The position numbers and the translations under genes were made by a program. 64,000 bases of DNA from an uncultured Pelagibacteraceae bacterium (GTDB taxonomy: Bacteria > Pseudomonadota > Alphaproteobacteria > Pelagibacterales > Pelagibacteraceae). A model generated the notes under the pieces. That model made no database searches and was not told the origin of the DNA. It saw only the letters and a program-made list of their open reading frames with translations. The stretch spans positions 62,001-126,000 of the forward strand of contig CACNFS010000001.1 of the NCBI GenBank assembly GCA_902619835.1, given 5' to 3'. Positions 50,967 to 60,189 of the stretch are shown piece by piece. Within the stretch, counting starts at the first letter, position 1. Each line of letters starts with the position of its first letter.

Positions 50967-52073
50967 CTAAAATAACGCAGTAATTAAGCCGACTATTGCC
51001 ACGAGTCCCAACCCCAAATAAAGATATTTATTTTTATGAAAATGAGATTTGAGTTTTACTATACCTCTTTGTTTATAGCTCAAGCTTCCATCAACCAAAT
51101 TTGAAGATTTGCTAAAACCTTGATCTCTTCCAATTTGTAAAAATTTCAATTTTCTATGATCATAGATTTCCTCTTTTGAAAAAGATTCAAAACTTTTTAA
51201 ATTTTTAATTATTGAATACTTGATATCCTCTGCAATACTCTCTGGATCTCTATGGGCCCCACCGAGTGGTTCAGGAATTACTTCATCAATAATTTTTAGT
51301 TTTAACAAATCTTTTGCTGTCAATTTCATTGCCTCTGCTGCTTGTAAAGATTTACTTGGATCGCGCCACAAAATTGAAGCGCAACCCTCTGGAGATATAA
51401 CAGAGTAAATTGAATTTTCTAACATTATTACTTTGTTTGAGGACGCTAAAGCAATTGCTCCTCCAGATCCACCTTCTCCAATTATAATAGAAATATTTGG
51501 CACAGATAATGACATACAACACTCAATAGAGTTAGCAATTGCAGAGGCTTGCCCTCTATGCTCTGCGCCTATTCCAGGATACGCACCAGGTGTATCAATA
51601 AAACTAATTACCGGAATTTGAAATCTATCAGCAAGCTTCATTAATCTTATACATTTTCTATATCCTTCAGGTCTCATCATTCCAAAATTTCTTTCAATTC
51701 TACTATTTAAATCTTCTCCTTTTTCCTGACCTATTATTAAAACAGATTTATTACCTATTAAACCAAATCCAGCTATTACAGACTTATCATCACCAAAATA
51801 TCTATCTCCTGATAGAAGAGTAAACTGTGAAAATATTTTTTTTATATAAAAATTTGCCTTAGGGCGATCTTCATGTCTTGCAACTTGAGTACGCTGCCAA
51901 TTATTTAAGTTCGAATAAATTTCTTGTAATTTTTGATTAATTTCTTGTTGGGTATTTTTTATCTTATCTGTATCAACTTCTGAAATTCCTTCAGACCCAA
52001 AAGGGCTTTTTAAGCCATCAACTTCTTGTTCTAGCGCTTTAATCTCTTTTTCAAAATCTAAATAATTTTTCAT
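50967..52073 (-). CDS. accA: Acetyl-CoA carboxylase carboxyltransferase subunit alpha, with C-terminal TM extension
   Basis: YLDFEKEIKALEQEVDGL, GYRKCIRLMKLADRFQIPVISFIDTPGAYPGIGAEHRGQ; ends HKNKYLYLGLGLVAIVGLITALF. Confidence 0.94.
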   Translation of the reverse strand: MKNYLDFEKEIKALEQEVDGLKSPFGSEGISEVDTDKIKNTQQEINQKLQEIYSNLNNWQRTQVARHEDRPKANFYIKKIFSQFTLLSGDRYFGDDKSVIAGFGLIGNKSVLIIGQEKGEDLNSRIERNFGMMRPEGYRKCIRLMKLADRFQIPVISFIDTPGAYPGIGAEHRGQASAIANSIECCMSLSVPNISIIIGEGGSGGAIALASSNKVIMLENSIYSVISPEGCASILWRDPSKSLQAAEAMKLTAKDLLKLKIIDEVIPEPLGGAHRDPESIAEDIKYSIIKNLKSFESFSKEEIYDHRKLKFLQIGRDQGFSKSSNLVDGSLSYKQRGIVKLKSHFHKNKYLYLGLGLVAIVGLITALF

Positions 52074-52135
52074 ATAAAATGGTACAATTATAATAGTATT
52101 ATTATATTATAAAATATTGTAAAGATCAGCTCATA

Positions 52136-54280
52136 ATGGAAATGATTGCTAAAAATGGCCTAAAAGTTAGTTCAACTTTATTGGAGTTTATTAACAAAGA
52201 GGTAATTCCTGGTACTAATATTGATATTGAAAAGTTTTGGAGTAAATTTTCAAGTATCGTCCATGAACTATCTCCAATTAATAAAGCTTTGATTTTTAAA
52301 AGAGAAACAATCCAAAAGAAAATAGATGATTGGCATGTATCTAATAAAGGCAAAGATTTCAATAAAAATGAATATATGAATTTTTTAAAATCTATTGAAT
52401 ACCTTATTGAGAAAGAAAATGACTTTAAAATAGAAACTACCCGCGTTGATGAAGAAATATCATCTATAGCTGGCCCGCAACTTGTAGTTCCAGTGGACAA
52501 TGCAAGATATGCTCTTAATGCAGCAAACGCAAGGTGGGGAAGTTTATATAATGCTTTATATGGAACGGATGTAATCTCTGGGGAAGTTGGCGAAATCTGG
52601 AATCAGGAAAGAGCAATTAAAGTGATAAATTTTGTAAGGGATTTTTTAGACGAAAATTTTCCTTTGTTAAAAACAAGCTGGAGAGAAATATCAAAAATTC
52701 AAGTATTAGAAAAAAAATTGGTTTTAGTCTCGGGATCAAATAAAGATTATTTAAAAGACGATGGTCAATTCATTGGTTTTAATGGTATTGAAGATAAGCC
52801 AGACTCAATTTTAATTAAAAATAATAATTTACATATAGACATTCTAATTGACTCGAATACACCTGTAGGAAAAATTGATAAGGCAAATATATCTGATGTA
52901 TTTACAGAGTCAGCTCTATCTACAATAGTTGATAACGAAGACTCTGTTGCAGCAGTTGATGCGGAAGATAAGGTAAGATGCTATCGGAATTGGCTTGGGC
53001 TTATGAAAGGAGATTTAACATCTATATTTGAGAAAAATGGAAAAAGAATTGTTAGAAAGCTAAATCCTGACAGAACTTATATCTCAAAAGAAGGAGAAAA
53101 AATTAATCTACATGGTAGAGCATTACTGCTAAATAGGAATGTGGGTCATTTAATGACAAATCCGAGTATTTTATTAAAAGATGGATCAGAGATACCTGAA
53201 GGTATTATGGATGCATTTATATCTACTTTGTGTGCTTTACATGATTTTAAAAATAAAAAGAACTCAAGAACTGGCTCGGTTTATATTGTGAAACCAAAAA
53301 TGCATGGGCCTGAAGAAGTTGCGTTTACAAATACTTTATTTGAAAAAGTAGAGGAAACACTAGGTATAGAAAAATATTCTATAAAGGTTGGAATAATGGA
53401 TGAAGAAAGAAGAACAACAGTAAATTTAAAAGAATGTATTCGGCAAGTTAAAAATAGAATAGTTTTTATAAATACAGGATTTTTAGATAGAACTGGAGAT
53501 GAAATGCATACTTCATTTGAGTCAGGTCCAATGATTTTTAAAGGTGATATGAAAAAATCAAAATGGCTTAACTCTTATGAAAATTGGAATGTTGATATAG
53601 GTTTAAGTTGTGGTTTTTCAGGCAAAGCTCAAATTGGAAAAGGAATGTGGGCTATGCCTGATCAGATGGCAAATATGATGGAGCAGAAAATCGGACATCC
53701 AAAATCTGGTGCAAATTGTGCTTGGGTGCCATCTCCAACTGCAGCAACTTTACATTCTCTTCACTATCATAAAGTAAATGTTTTTGATGAACAAAAAAAA
53801 ATCAAATCAAGAGATAAAGCATTAGTAGAAAATATATTGGAGATTCCAAAAGCTGACAGACCTAACTGGTCGATTGAAGACATTACTCGCGAATTAGAAA
53901 ATAATGCGCAAGGTATTTTAGGTTATGTCGTGCGATGGGTTGACCAAGGTGTAGGATGTTCAAAAGTACCAGATATAAATAATGTCGGGCTTATGGAAGA
54001 TAGAGCAACTCTTAGAATATCATCTCAACACATTGCTAACTGGCTTCATCACAAAATTTGCAGCAAAGAGCAAGTGATGCAAATAATGAAAAAAATGGCA
54101 AGAATTGTTGATGAACAAAACAAAAGCGACCCTAAGTATAAAAAAATGTCAGATAATTTTGATAAATCAATAGCTTTTTCAGCTGCTTGCGACCTTGTAT
54201 TTAAAGGCAGGAAACAACCATCAGGCTACACTGAGCCGCTATTGCATGAAAAAAGATTGGAAAAAAAGGCTTCTAATTAA
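52136..54280 (+). CDS. glcB: Malate synthase G
   Basis: [61 protein letters not shown]. Confidence 0.96.
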   Translation: MEMIAKNGLKVSSTLLEFINKEVIPGTNIDIEKFWSKFSSIVHELSPINKALIFKRETIQKKIDDWHVSNKGKDFNKNEYMNFLKSIEYLIEKENDFKIETTRVDEEISSIAGPQLVVPVDNARYALNAANARWGSLYNALYGTDVISGEVGEIWNQERAIKVINFVRDFLDENFPLLKTSWREISKIQVLEKKLVLVSGSNKDYLKDDGQFIGFNGIEDKPDSILIKNNNLHIDILIDSNTPVGKIDKANISDVFTESALSTIVDNEDSVAAVDAEDKVRCYRNWLGLMKGDLTSIFEKNGKRIVRKLNPDRTYISKEGEKINLHGRALLLNRNVGHLMTNPSILLKDGSEIPEGIMDAFISTLCALHDFKNKKNSRTGSVYIVKPKMHGPEEVAFTNTLFEKVEETLGIEKYSIKVGIMDEERRTTVNLKECIRQVKNRIVFINTGFLDRTGDEMHTSFESGPMIFKGDMKKSKWLNSYENWNVDIGLSCGFSGKAQIGKGMWAMPDQMANMMEQKIGHPKSGANCAWVPSPTAATLHSLHYHKVNVFDEQKKIKSRDKALVENILEIPKADRPNWSIEDITRELENNAQGILGYVVRWVDQGVGCSKVPDINNVGLMEDRATLRISSQHIANWLHHKICSKEQVMQIMKKMARIVDEQNKSDPKYKKMSDNFDKSIAFSAACDLVFKGRKQPSGYTEPLLHEKRLEKKASN

Positions 54281-54882
54281 CTATCAGTTACTGGAATTCT
54301 ATTTTTAAAAGCGGAAAGTAGAGTACCATCATCAAGCTGCTCTATTTCACCACCTACCGGCAACCCTTGGGCTAATTTTGTAATTTTAATTTTATCATTT
54401 CTAATAGTATCTTCTATGTAATGAGCAGTAGTTTGCCCTTCAACTGTAGCACTTGTAGCAATGATAACCTCTTTAAGGTTATTTTTTTTAATTCTTTTTA
54501 CTAAAGAATCAATTAATAAATTCTTTTGCTCATAATTTTCGTTTGAATTTAAAGTTCCTCCCAAAATATGATAATGACCCTTATAAATATTAGCTGAGTC
54601 GATAACCCACATGTCTGCTAAATTTTCTACAACACAAATTTTATCATAAGAATTATCCGAGGAACAAATACAAATCTTATCTATAATTTTTAAATTTCCA
54701 CAATCGACACAGCGAACTACTTTTTTATAAACTTGGGCTAATGATTTAGCCAAAGGTTTTACCATGTTGTCTTTGTTATTAATTAATTTTAATATTATCC
54801 TTTTCGCTGATTTGGGCCCAAGACCTGGCAGCTTTGAAAATTGTTGAATTAGATCATTTATTTCAGGTATGTCGTTATCCAT
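54277..54882 (-). CDS. recR: Recombination protein RecR
   Basis: [21 protein letters not shown]2C zinc finger, TARGLPVGG-type [22 protein letters not shown]. Confidence 0.95.
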   Translation of the reverse strand: MDNDIPEINDLIQQFSKLPGLGPKSAKRIILKLINNKDNMVKPLAKSLAQVYKKVVRCVDCGNLKIIDKICICSSDNSYDKICVVENLADMWVIDSANIYKGHYHILGGTLNSNENYEQKNLLIDSLVKRIKKNNLKEVIIATSATVEGQTTAHYIEDTIRNDKIKITKLAQGLPVGGEIEQLDDGTLLSAFKNRIPVTDS

Positions 54883-55202
54883 TAAAAAGGTAGTTTAAAA
54901 TCTAGTGGAAGATTTAACCCCCCTGTAATTTTAGAAATTTCTTCTGCTGATTTTTTTTTCAAATTTTCTTTAGCGTTATTAAATGCAGCAATAATTAAAT
55001 CATTTATTATTTCTTGACTCTCTTTTTTTGCTGCATCTGAAATAATTATTGATTTTAACTCATAATCACCACTCAATACTACTTTTACTAAGTTTCCACC
55101 TGACATTCCCTCGACTTCGATCTTTTTTATTTGATCTTGAGCTTCTTTCATTTTTTCTTGCATTGCTTTTGCTTTTGATAACATATCAGAAAAATTAGTC
55201 AT
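54882..55202 (-). CDS. YbaB/EbfC nucleoid-associated protein
   Basis: LSKAKAMQEKMKEAQDQIKKIEVEGMSGGNLVKVVLSG; between dnaX and recR. Confidence 0.93.
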   Translation of the reverse strand: MTNFSDMLSKAKAMQEKMKEAQDQIKKIEVEGMSGGNLVKVVLSGDYELKSIIISDAAKKESQEIINDLIIAAFNNAKENLKKKSAEEISKITGGLNLPLDFKLPF

Positions 55203-56873
55203 TTATTCCTTCCTTTTTACATCAATTAATTTAGCATCAGGAAAAGCTGATTCTATATCTTTTGCAATATCACTATCTTTAAAATCTTTGAGTTGATTTT
55301 TTTGGCTCTCTAATTTTTTTTCATAAATACTTTTTGCCTCCAAATTTTTACTTAAAGAAATTATCCATCTTTCTTCAGTCCATTGATGTAATTTTTCAGT
55401 TAGATTTTTGATAAAATTTTTATTTAATTTCTCATTGAAGGAGATATCAATTTTTCCTTTATTAAAACTCACCAGCTTTACGTTTCTTTCTAAGTCATAT
55501 TTAAGTTCGATTTCTTTCTCTTCATTTGCGTGATCAATCAAATCTTGAAAGCTTAAGATTTCCACTTTTGATTTTTTTTTTTCAATTGTTGAGCTTTTAA
55601 CAGGACTGGTTTTTATTTGATCAGTATTTTTTAACTGATTTTTAACTTGGTTAGGTAAACTTTTTTCTGAACTACTATCGTTTTTTTGAATTTCAGTAAA
55701 ATTTTCTTGATTATTGACAGATTTATCGTTTTGATTGTCGGAGTCTTTCAATAAATCAAGATTTTTTAAATGTACCAATTGCATTAAATACATTTCTAAG
55801 GTCAAGTTTTCGTTTCCAACTATTCTAAGATCATCGATTGTTTTTATAGTAAGTTGCCAAAATAATCCTATATCTTGCATATCTATATTAGAGGAATACT
55901 GATTAATCATTTCTAGCTCCGTTTCAGAGATGGAAGAGTCTTTTTCTACAGTCCCTAAATTTATTCTTCTGCTAAAAAGATATATAACTTCTAAAATATC
56001 ATTTAGAAAATTTTTGGCATCCAAACCATCATTCAATAAATCTTTGAGGTTTTTCAAAGCTTGTTTCTCATTTCCACTCAATACTTCTTTGAATAATGAA
56101 ATGACTTTGGATTTGTCAGCAAGACCGAGCATTTCCCTAACATTATGTTCCTCAATAATATTATTTTCATTGATTGATTGTGAAATTAAAGCTCTGTCAA
56201 GCAGCGATACCGAGTCTCGTACAGAGCCCTCGGAAGTCCTTGCAATTAATTTGATGGCGTCATCTGTAATACTTCCTTTTTCTTTATCAGCTATTTTCTT
56301 TAAATGCTTGCAAAGTAATTCAATGCTGACTCTTTTAAGATCAAATCTTTGGCATCTTGATAAAATAGTAACAGGAATCTTTCTTACCTCTGTTGTAGCT
56401 AAAATAAATTTTAAACTGGGTGGAGGCTCCTCTAATGTTTTCAGTAATCCATTGAACGCTTGTTTTGATAACATATGAACTTCATCAATTATAAATATTT
56501 TGTATTTAGCACTTGTAGGGCTATATTTTGAATTTTCAATAAGCTCTCTTATATCGTCTATACCTGTTTTTGATGCAGCGTCCATTTCTAAGATATCTAT
56601 ATGATTTGAATTAATTATTTCTTGACAAGTTGTACAAAAATTTTTTTCAAAGCATTTTTTATTTGGATCTTTATTCTTTTCACAATTCAATGCTTTTGCA
56701 ATTAGTCTAGCGGTTGTAGTTTTTCCGACACCTCTTATACCTGTTAAAAGGTAAGCATTAGGAGTTTTTTCTAACTTAATTGCATTTGTGATAGTTTGTA
56801 CCATCACCTCTTGACCAATTAAATCTTTAAACTCTTGTGGCCTGTATTTTAAAGCTAAAATTTTATTCTTCAT
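55203..56873 (-). CDS. dnaX: DNA polymerase III subunit gamma/tau
   Basis: ALKYRPQEFKDLIGQEVMVQT, LLTGIRGVGKTTTARLIAKALNC, IDEVHMLSKQAFNGLLKTLEEPP. Confidence 0.96.
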   Translation of the reverse strand: MKNKILALKYRPQEFKDLIGQEVMVQTITNAIKLEKTPNAYLLTGIRGVGKTTTARLIAKALNCEKNKDPNKKCFEKNFCTTCQEIINSNHIDILEMDAASKTGIDDIRELIENSKYSPTSAKYKIFIIDEVHMLSKQAFNGLLKTLEEPPPSLKFILATTEVRKIPVTILSRCQRFDLKRVSIELLCKHLKKIADKEKGSITDDAIKLIARTSEGSVRDSVSLLDRALISQSINENNIIEEHNVREMLGLADKSKVISLFKEVLSGNEKQALKNLKDLLNDGLDAKNFLNDILEVIYLFSRRINLGTVEKDSSISETELEMINQYSSNIDMQDIGLFWQLTIKTIDDLRIVGNENLTLEMYLMQLVHLKNLDLLKDSDNQNDKSVNNQENFTEIQKNDSSSEKSLPNQVKNQLKNTDQIKTSPVKSSTIEKKKSKVEILSFQDLIDHANEEKEIELKYDLERNVKLVSFNKGKIDISFNEKLNKNFIKNLTEKLHQWTEERWIISLSKNLEAKSIYEKKLESQKNQLKDFKDSDIAKDIESAFPDAKLIDVKRKE

Positions 56874-56879
56874 TTTTTT

Positions 56880-56976
56880 AAGAGGCAGGCAACAACCTGA
56901 ATAATTTTCACTACGGCTGCTTCTTTTCAGACCTGACCGGGTTTATGAAACATCCACCTGATGCCAACCTCAATAT
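56880..56976 (-). ncRNA. ffs: Signal recognition particle RNA (4.5S, bacterial small type)
   Basis: - strand GGTCAGGTCTGAAAAGAAGCAGCC matches the SRP helix 8 core (consensus GGTCAGGTCCGGAAGGAAGCAGCC); terminal GAGG..CCTC pairing; ffs-dnaX-ybaB-recR synteny. Confidence 0.92.
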
Positions 56977-56977
56977 G

Positions 56978-57007
56978 AGTATATCAACATCAATTTGAAT
57001 ACTACAA
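56978..57007 (-). promoter_or_regulatory. Sigma-70-like promoter for SRP RNA/dnaX
   Basis: - strand TTGTAG-N18-TATACT ending a few nt before the inferred SRP RNA 5' end. Confidence 0.5.
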
Positions 57008-57029
57008 TAGTAGAATTGAAATTTGTGGA

Positions 57030-57872
57030 CTATTTTTGCCTAAATGCTGATGCTTCATAAACTCCCAAAATGTCAAGAGTTTCAGTATGAAATCCAAGTT
57101 CCTCTAGTGCCTTTTTTACTCCAGGTTGTTCTATATGACCTTCAAGATCCAAATAAAAATTTGCTTGTTCAAAAGTATTCTTTACAGAAAAACTCTCAAG
57201 CTTTGTTAAATTAACTTGATTAGTTGCAAAACCACCAAGACATTTATAAAGCGCCGAAGGTTCACTTTTAACTCTAAAAATACAACTAGTAATAAATTTT
57301 TTTTCTTTTATAAAATCGGGTTGTTCAATATTTTTTCCCATTATTAAAAAACGAGTGACATTACCTTTTTCATCCTCAATATTTTTCTCTAGGATTTTCA
57401 AATTATATATTTTTGCAGAAAGTTCTGACGCTATAGCAGCTATTGTTTTATCATTTCCATCAGCTAATTCTTTTGCAGATCCTGCAGTATCTGCTGAGAT
57501 TATTGATTTAAATTTTTTTTTTGTTATTATATTTTGACATTGGCCAATCGCTTGTGCGTGACTTCTTACAAATTTGATATCATTCAAACTAGCCTCTGGT
57601 TTACATAATAGGTTGTGTTCAACTACCTGAAAATGTTCTCCATGAATTTGCAATTTATATTTTGGAAGAAGATAGTGTATATCGGCAACTCTTCCTGCAA
57701 GAGAATTTTCTATTGGTATTACTATTTTATAATCAGGATCGTTATAAGCCTGTTTAAAAGTTTCCTCAAAAGTTGCACAAGTTTTTATCACTGCATCTTT
57801 ATAAAGATTTTCAACTGCGATATGTGAGTATGCTCCAAGTTCACCTTGGATAGCAATTTTTTTTTTACTCAT
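57030..57872 (-). CDS. pheA: Prephenate dehydratase
   Basis: IAIQGELGAYSHIAVENLY, VIPIENSLAGRVADIHYLL, C-terminal ACT-like NLTKLESFSVKNTFEQANFYLDLEGH. Confidence 0.94.
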   Translation of the reverse strand: MSKKKIAIQGELGAYSHIAVENLYKDAVIKTCATFEETFKQAYNDPDYKIVIPIENSLAGRVADIHYLLPKYKLQIHGEHFQVVEHNLLCKPEASLNDIKFVRSHAQAIGQCQNIITKKKFKSIISADTAGSAKELADGNDKTIAAIASELSAKIYNLKILEKNIEDEKGNVTRFLIMGKNIEQPDFIKEKKFITSCIFRVKSEPSALYKCLGGFATNQVNLTKLESFSVKNTFEQANFYLDLEGHIEQPGVKKALEELGFHTETLDILGVYEASAFRQK

Positions 57873-58626
57873 TTGTTTCCATTATTTTTTGGATTTCATC
57901 AAAATCTTTTTCAGTATCTACACTTAAAGGTTTTGAATTTACAAAACCAACATGAATCTTCATCTTATTTTCAAACGCTCTCATTTGTTCTAAATTTCTT
58001 TCTAACTCTAGCTTACTTCTTTTAAGATTTACATACTTTATTAATGCCTCTCTAGTAAATCCATAGATCCCTATATGGTGGTAGGCATAATCATTATGAC
58101 CTGTAGTAATACTTCTATCAAAATCTGAGACTGGAGAAAAAGTTGAATTTTTTATTGCTTCTTCGATCTTATTATTAGGCACATGACTCGTAAACACTTT
58201 GACTACGTTAATATCATAAACTTCGTCAACTAGTAAAGCAGAAGCTAAGGTTCCAATTTCACATTTACCATTCCACATATAATCGATTAATTGTTTAATT
58301 GACTCAGGGTTAATATTTGGCATATCACCTTGAAGATTTACAATTATTTTTGGTTTTTCTTGTAATGTTTTTTTAAAAACCTCAAAAACTCTATCAGTTC
58401 CAGTACGATGTTTTTGTGAGGTTAGTATTGCATTTCCGCCATAACTTTTCACTTTATCTATTATTTGCTGATCGGGAGTGGCCACATAAACTTCTCCAGC
58501 TTTAGATTTCTTTGCGGCGTCATAAACATGAAGAATCATCTCTTTATTATTTATAAGTTTAAGAGGTTTATTGGGTAATCGCTGAGCGCTCAGTCTTGAT
58601 GGTATTATTATTGCAGTTTTATTCAT
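57865..58626 (-). CDS. kdsB: CMP-KDO synthetase
   Basis: IIPSRLSAQRLPNKPL, IIVNLQGDMPNINPESI, YAYHHIGIYGFTREALIKY. Confidence 0.94.
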   Translation of the reverse strand: MNKTAIIIPSRLSAQRLPNKPLKLINNKEMILHVYDAAKKSKAGEVYVATPDQQIIDKVKSYGGNAILTSQKHRTGTDRVFEVFKKTLQEKPKIIVNLQGDMPNINPESIKQLIDYMWNGKCEIGTLASALLVDEVYDINVVKVFTSHVPNNKIEEAIKNSTFSPVSDFDRSITTGHNDYAYHHIGIYGFTREALIKYVNLKRSKLELERNLEQMRAFENKMKIHVGFVNSKPLSVDTEKDFDEIQKIMETNE

Positions 58627-58687
58627 AAATTATGCGTCCTAGAGACGCAAAAAAATTTGGTAATTTTAAGTTTTTTTTTAAAAACTC

Positions 58688-59266
58688 ATGTTATACGTCT
58701 TTAAAGTATTTACCAAAATTATGGATAGTTTTGAAATAAATAAAATAATAGCTGCAGTTCTTTTGACGGCCTTAATTGTTATTGGAATTGGAAAGTTTAC
58801 AGACATATTATTTCACGTAGAGAAACCAGAACAATCAGCCTATAAAGTGGATGGGCTAGAAGTTGCCTCAGCCAATAACGTAACTGAAGCATCCGATAAG
58901 CCTCCAGAGATAGTAGATATTAAAGCCCTACTAGCTATGGGAGACTTAGCTCATGGAGAAAAAGTTTTTAAAAAATGTAGCGCTTGTCATATGATTGCAG
59001 CAGATGGAAAAAATATGATAGGCCCAAATTTATGGAATGTAATTGGAAGAACAGCTGGCTCAGTAAGTGATTATAAATATTCTAAGGCAATGGTTGCCTA
59101 TGCCAAAGAATGGTCTTTTGAAGAAATGAATAGTTATTTAATCAAACCACAGGCTTATATTAAAGGAACGAAAATGGCTTTTGCAGGACTTAGAAAAGAA
59201 AAAGATAGAGCATCAGTTATTTTATATATGAATTCAAAAGGTGACAATCCTAAACCTTTACCTTAA
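58688..59266 (+). CDS. Membrane-anchored class I cytochrome c
   Basis: N-terminal TM; CSACHM haem motif; GPNLWNVIGRTAGSVSDYKYS; distal Met (KMAFAGL). Confidence 0.92.
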   Translation: MLYVFKVFTKIMDSFEINKIIAAVLLTALIVIGIGKFTDILFHVEKPEQSAYKVDGLEVASANNVTEASDKPPEIVDIKALLAMGDLAHGEKVFKKCSACHMIAADGKNMIGPNLWNVIGRTAGSVSDYKYSKAMVAYAKEWSFEEMNSYLIKPQAYIKGTKMAFAGLRKEKDRASVILYMNSKGDNPKPLP

Positions 59267-60189
59267 TCAAGACACCATTTAATTATGCTTTTTTGAGCGT
59301 GCACCCTGTTTAACGCTTGTCTCCAAACTACTGATTGCTTTCCATCTATTACTTCATCCGTAACTTCTTCTCCTCTACCTACTGGAAGACAATGCATAAA
59401 AATAGCATCTGAATTAGCCTTGCTCATTAATTTCTTATTTACTTGGTAGGGTTTTAAAGTTTTCTTTTTAAAAACTTTGTTTACTTTATCATTCATTGAG
59501 ATCCATTTGTCAGTCATTATACAGTCAGCGCCGATAGCTGCTTCTAGAGGTTTAGGAGTTATTGTTAATTTCACTTTCTCTTTTTTGGCTAACTTTAATA
59601 TATTTTTGTTAGGAGAATATTTTTTTGGACAACCAATATTGAGCTTGAAATTGAATTTGCTAGCAGCTTCAATTAAAGAATTTGACATATTATTATTTCC
59701 ATCTCCAATCCAGGAAACAGTTTTGCCCTCAATAGAACCATTGCTTTCCTCATAAGTAAGAATATCAGACATAATTTGACATGGGTGACTGACATCAGAA
59801 AGGCCATTAATAATTGGAATATCTAAATGCTTTCCAAACTCCTCTAAATTTTTGTGAGATGAGGTTCTCAACATAACAATATCTACATACTCAGATAAAA
59901 CCTTTGCAGTATCTTTTAAGCTCTCATCTCCCTTTCCGTAATGTATTCCATCTGGATTTAAAATAATTGATGATCCACCTAATTGCTTTACAGCAATATC
60001 AAATGACATTCTTGTTCTTGTTGAGGGTTTCTCAAAAATCATAGCCATCGACTTACCTTCAAAGGGCTTATCTTCATCAGGCGCAGATTTGTTTAATCCA
60101 GATCTATTTTGTTTTCTCTTCTTTGCTTCTTCAATAATCGCTCTAAGCTCTACTGAAGAACAGTCAGAGATATTTATAAAGTTTTTCAT
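59263..60189 (-). CDS. argF: Ornithine carbamoyltransferase
   Basis: MIFEKPSTRTRMSFDIAVKQLGG, HPCQIMSDILTYEE, FMHCLPVGRGEEVTDEV. Confidence 0.96.
   Translation of the reverse strand: MKNFINISDCSSVELRAIIEEAKKRKQNRSGLNKSAPDEDKPFEGKSMAMIFEKPSTRTRMSFDIAVKQLGGSSIILNPDGIHYGKGDESLKDTAKVLSEYVDIVMLRTSSHKNLEEFGKHLDIPIINGLSDVSHPCQIMSDILTYEESNGSIEGKTVSWIGDGNNNMSNSLIEAASKFNFKLNIGCPKKYSPNKNILKLAKKEKVKLTITPKPLEAAIGADCIMTDKWISMNDKVNKVFKKKTLKPYQVNKKLMSKANSDAIFMHCLPVGRGEEVTDEVIDGKQSVVWRQALNRVHAQKSIIKWCLD

Noticed and set aside
52074-52135. Possible glycine riboswitch before glcB
   Set aside because: Searched by eye; spacer is only 62 bp and lacks the aptamer core. Absence is reported as a finding instead.
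55930-56478. 182-aa + strand ORF antisense to dnaX
   Set aside because: Lies wholly inside the well-supported dnaX ATPase domain on the opposite strand; low-complexity S/F/L-rich translation with no family motif.
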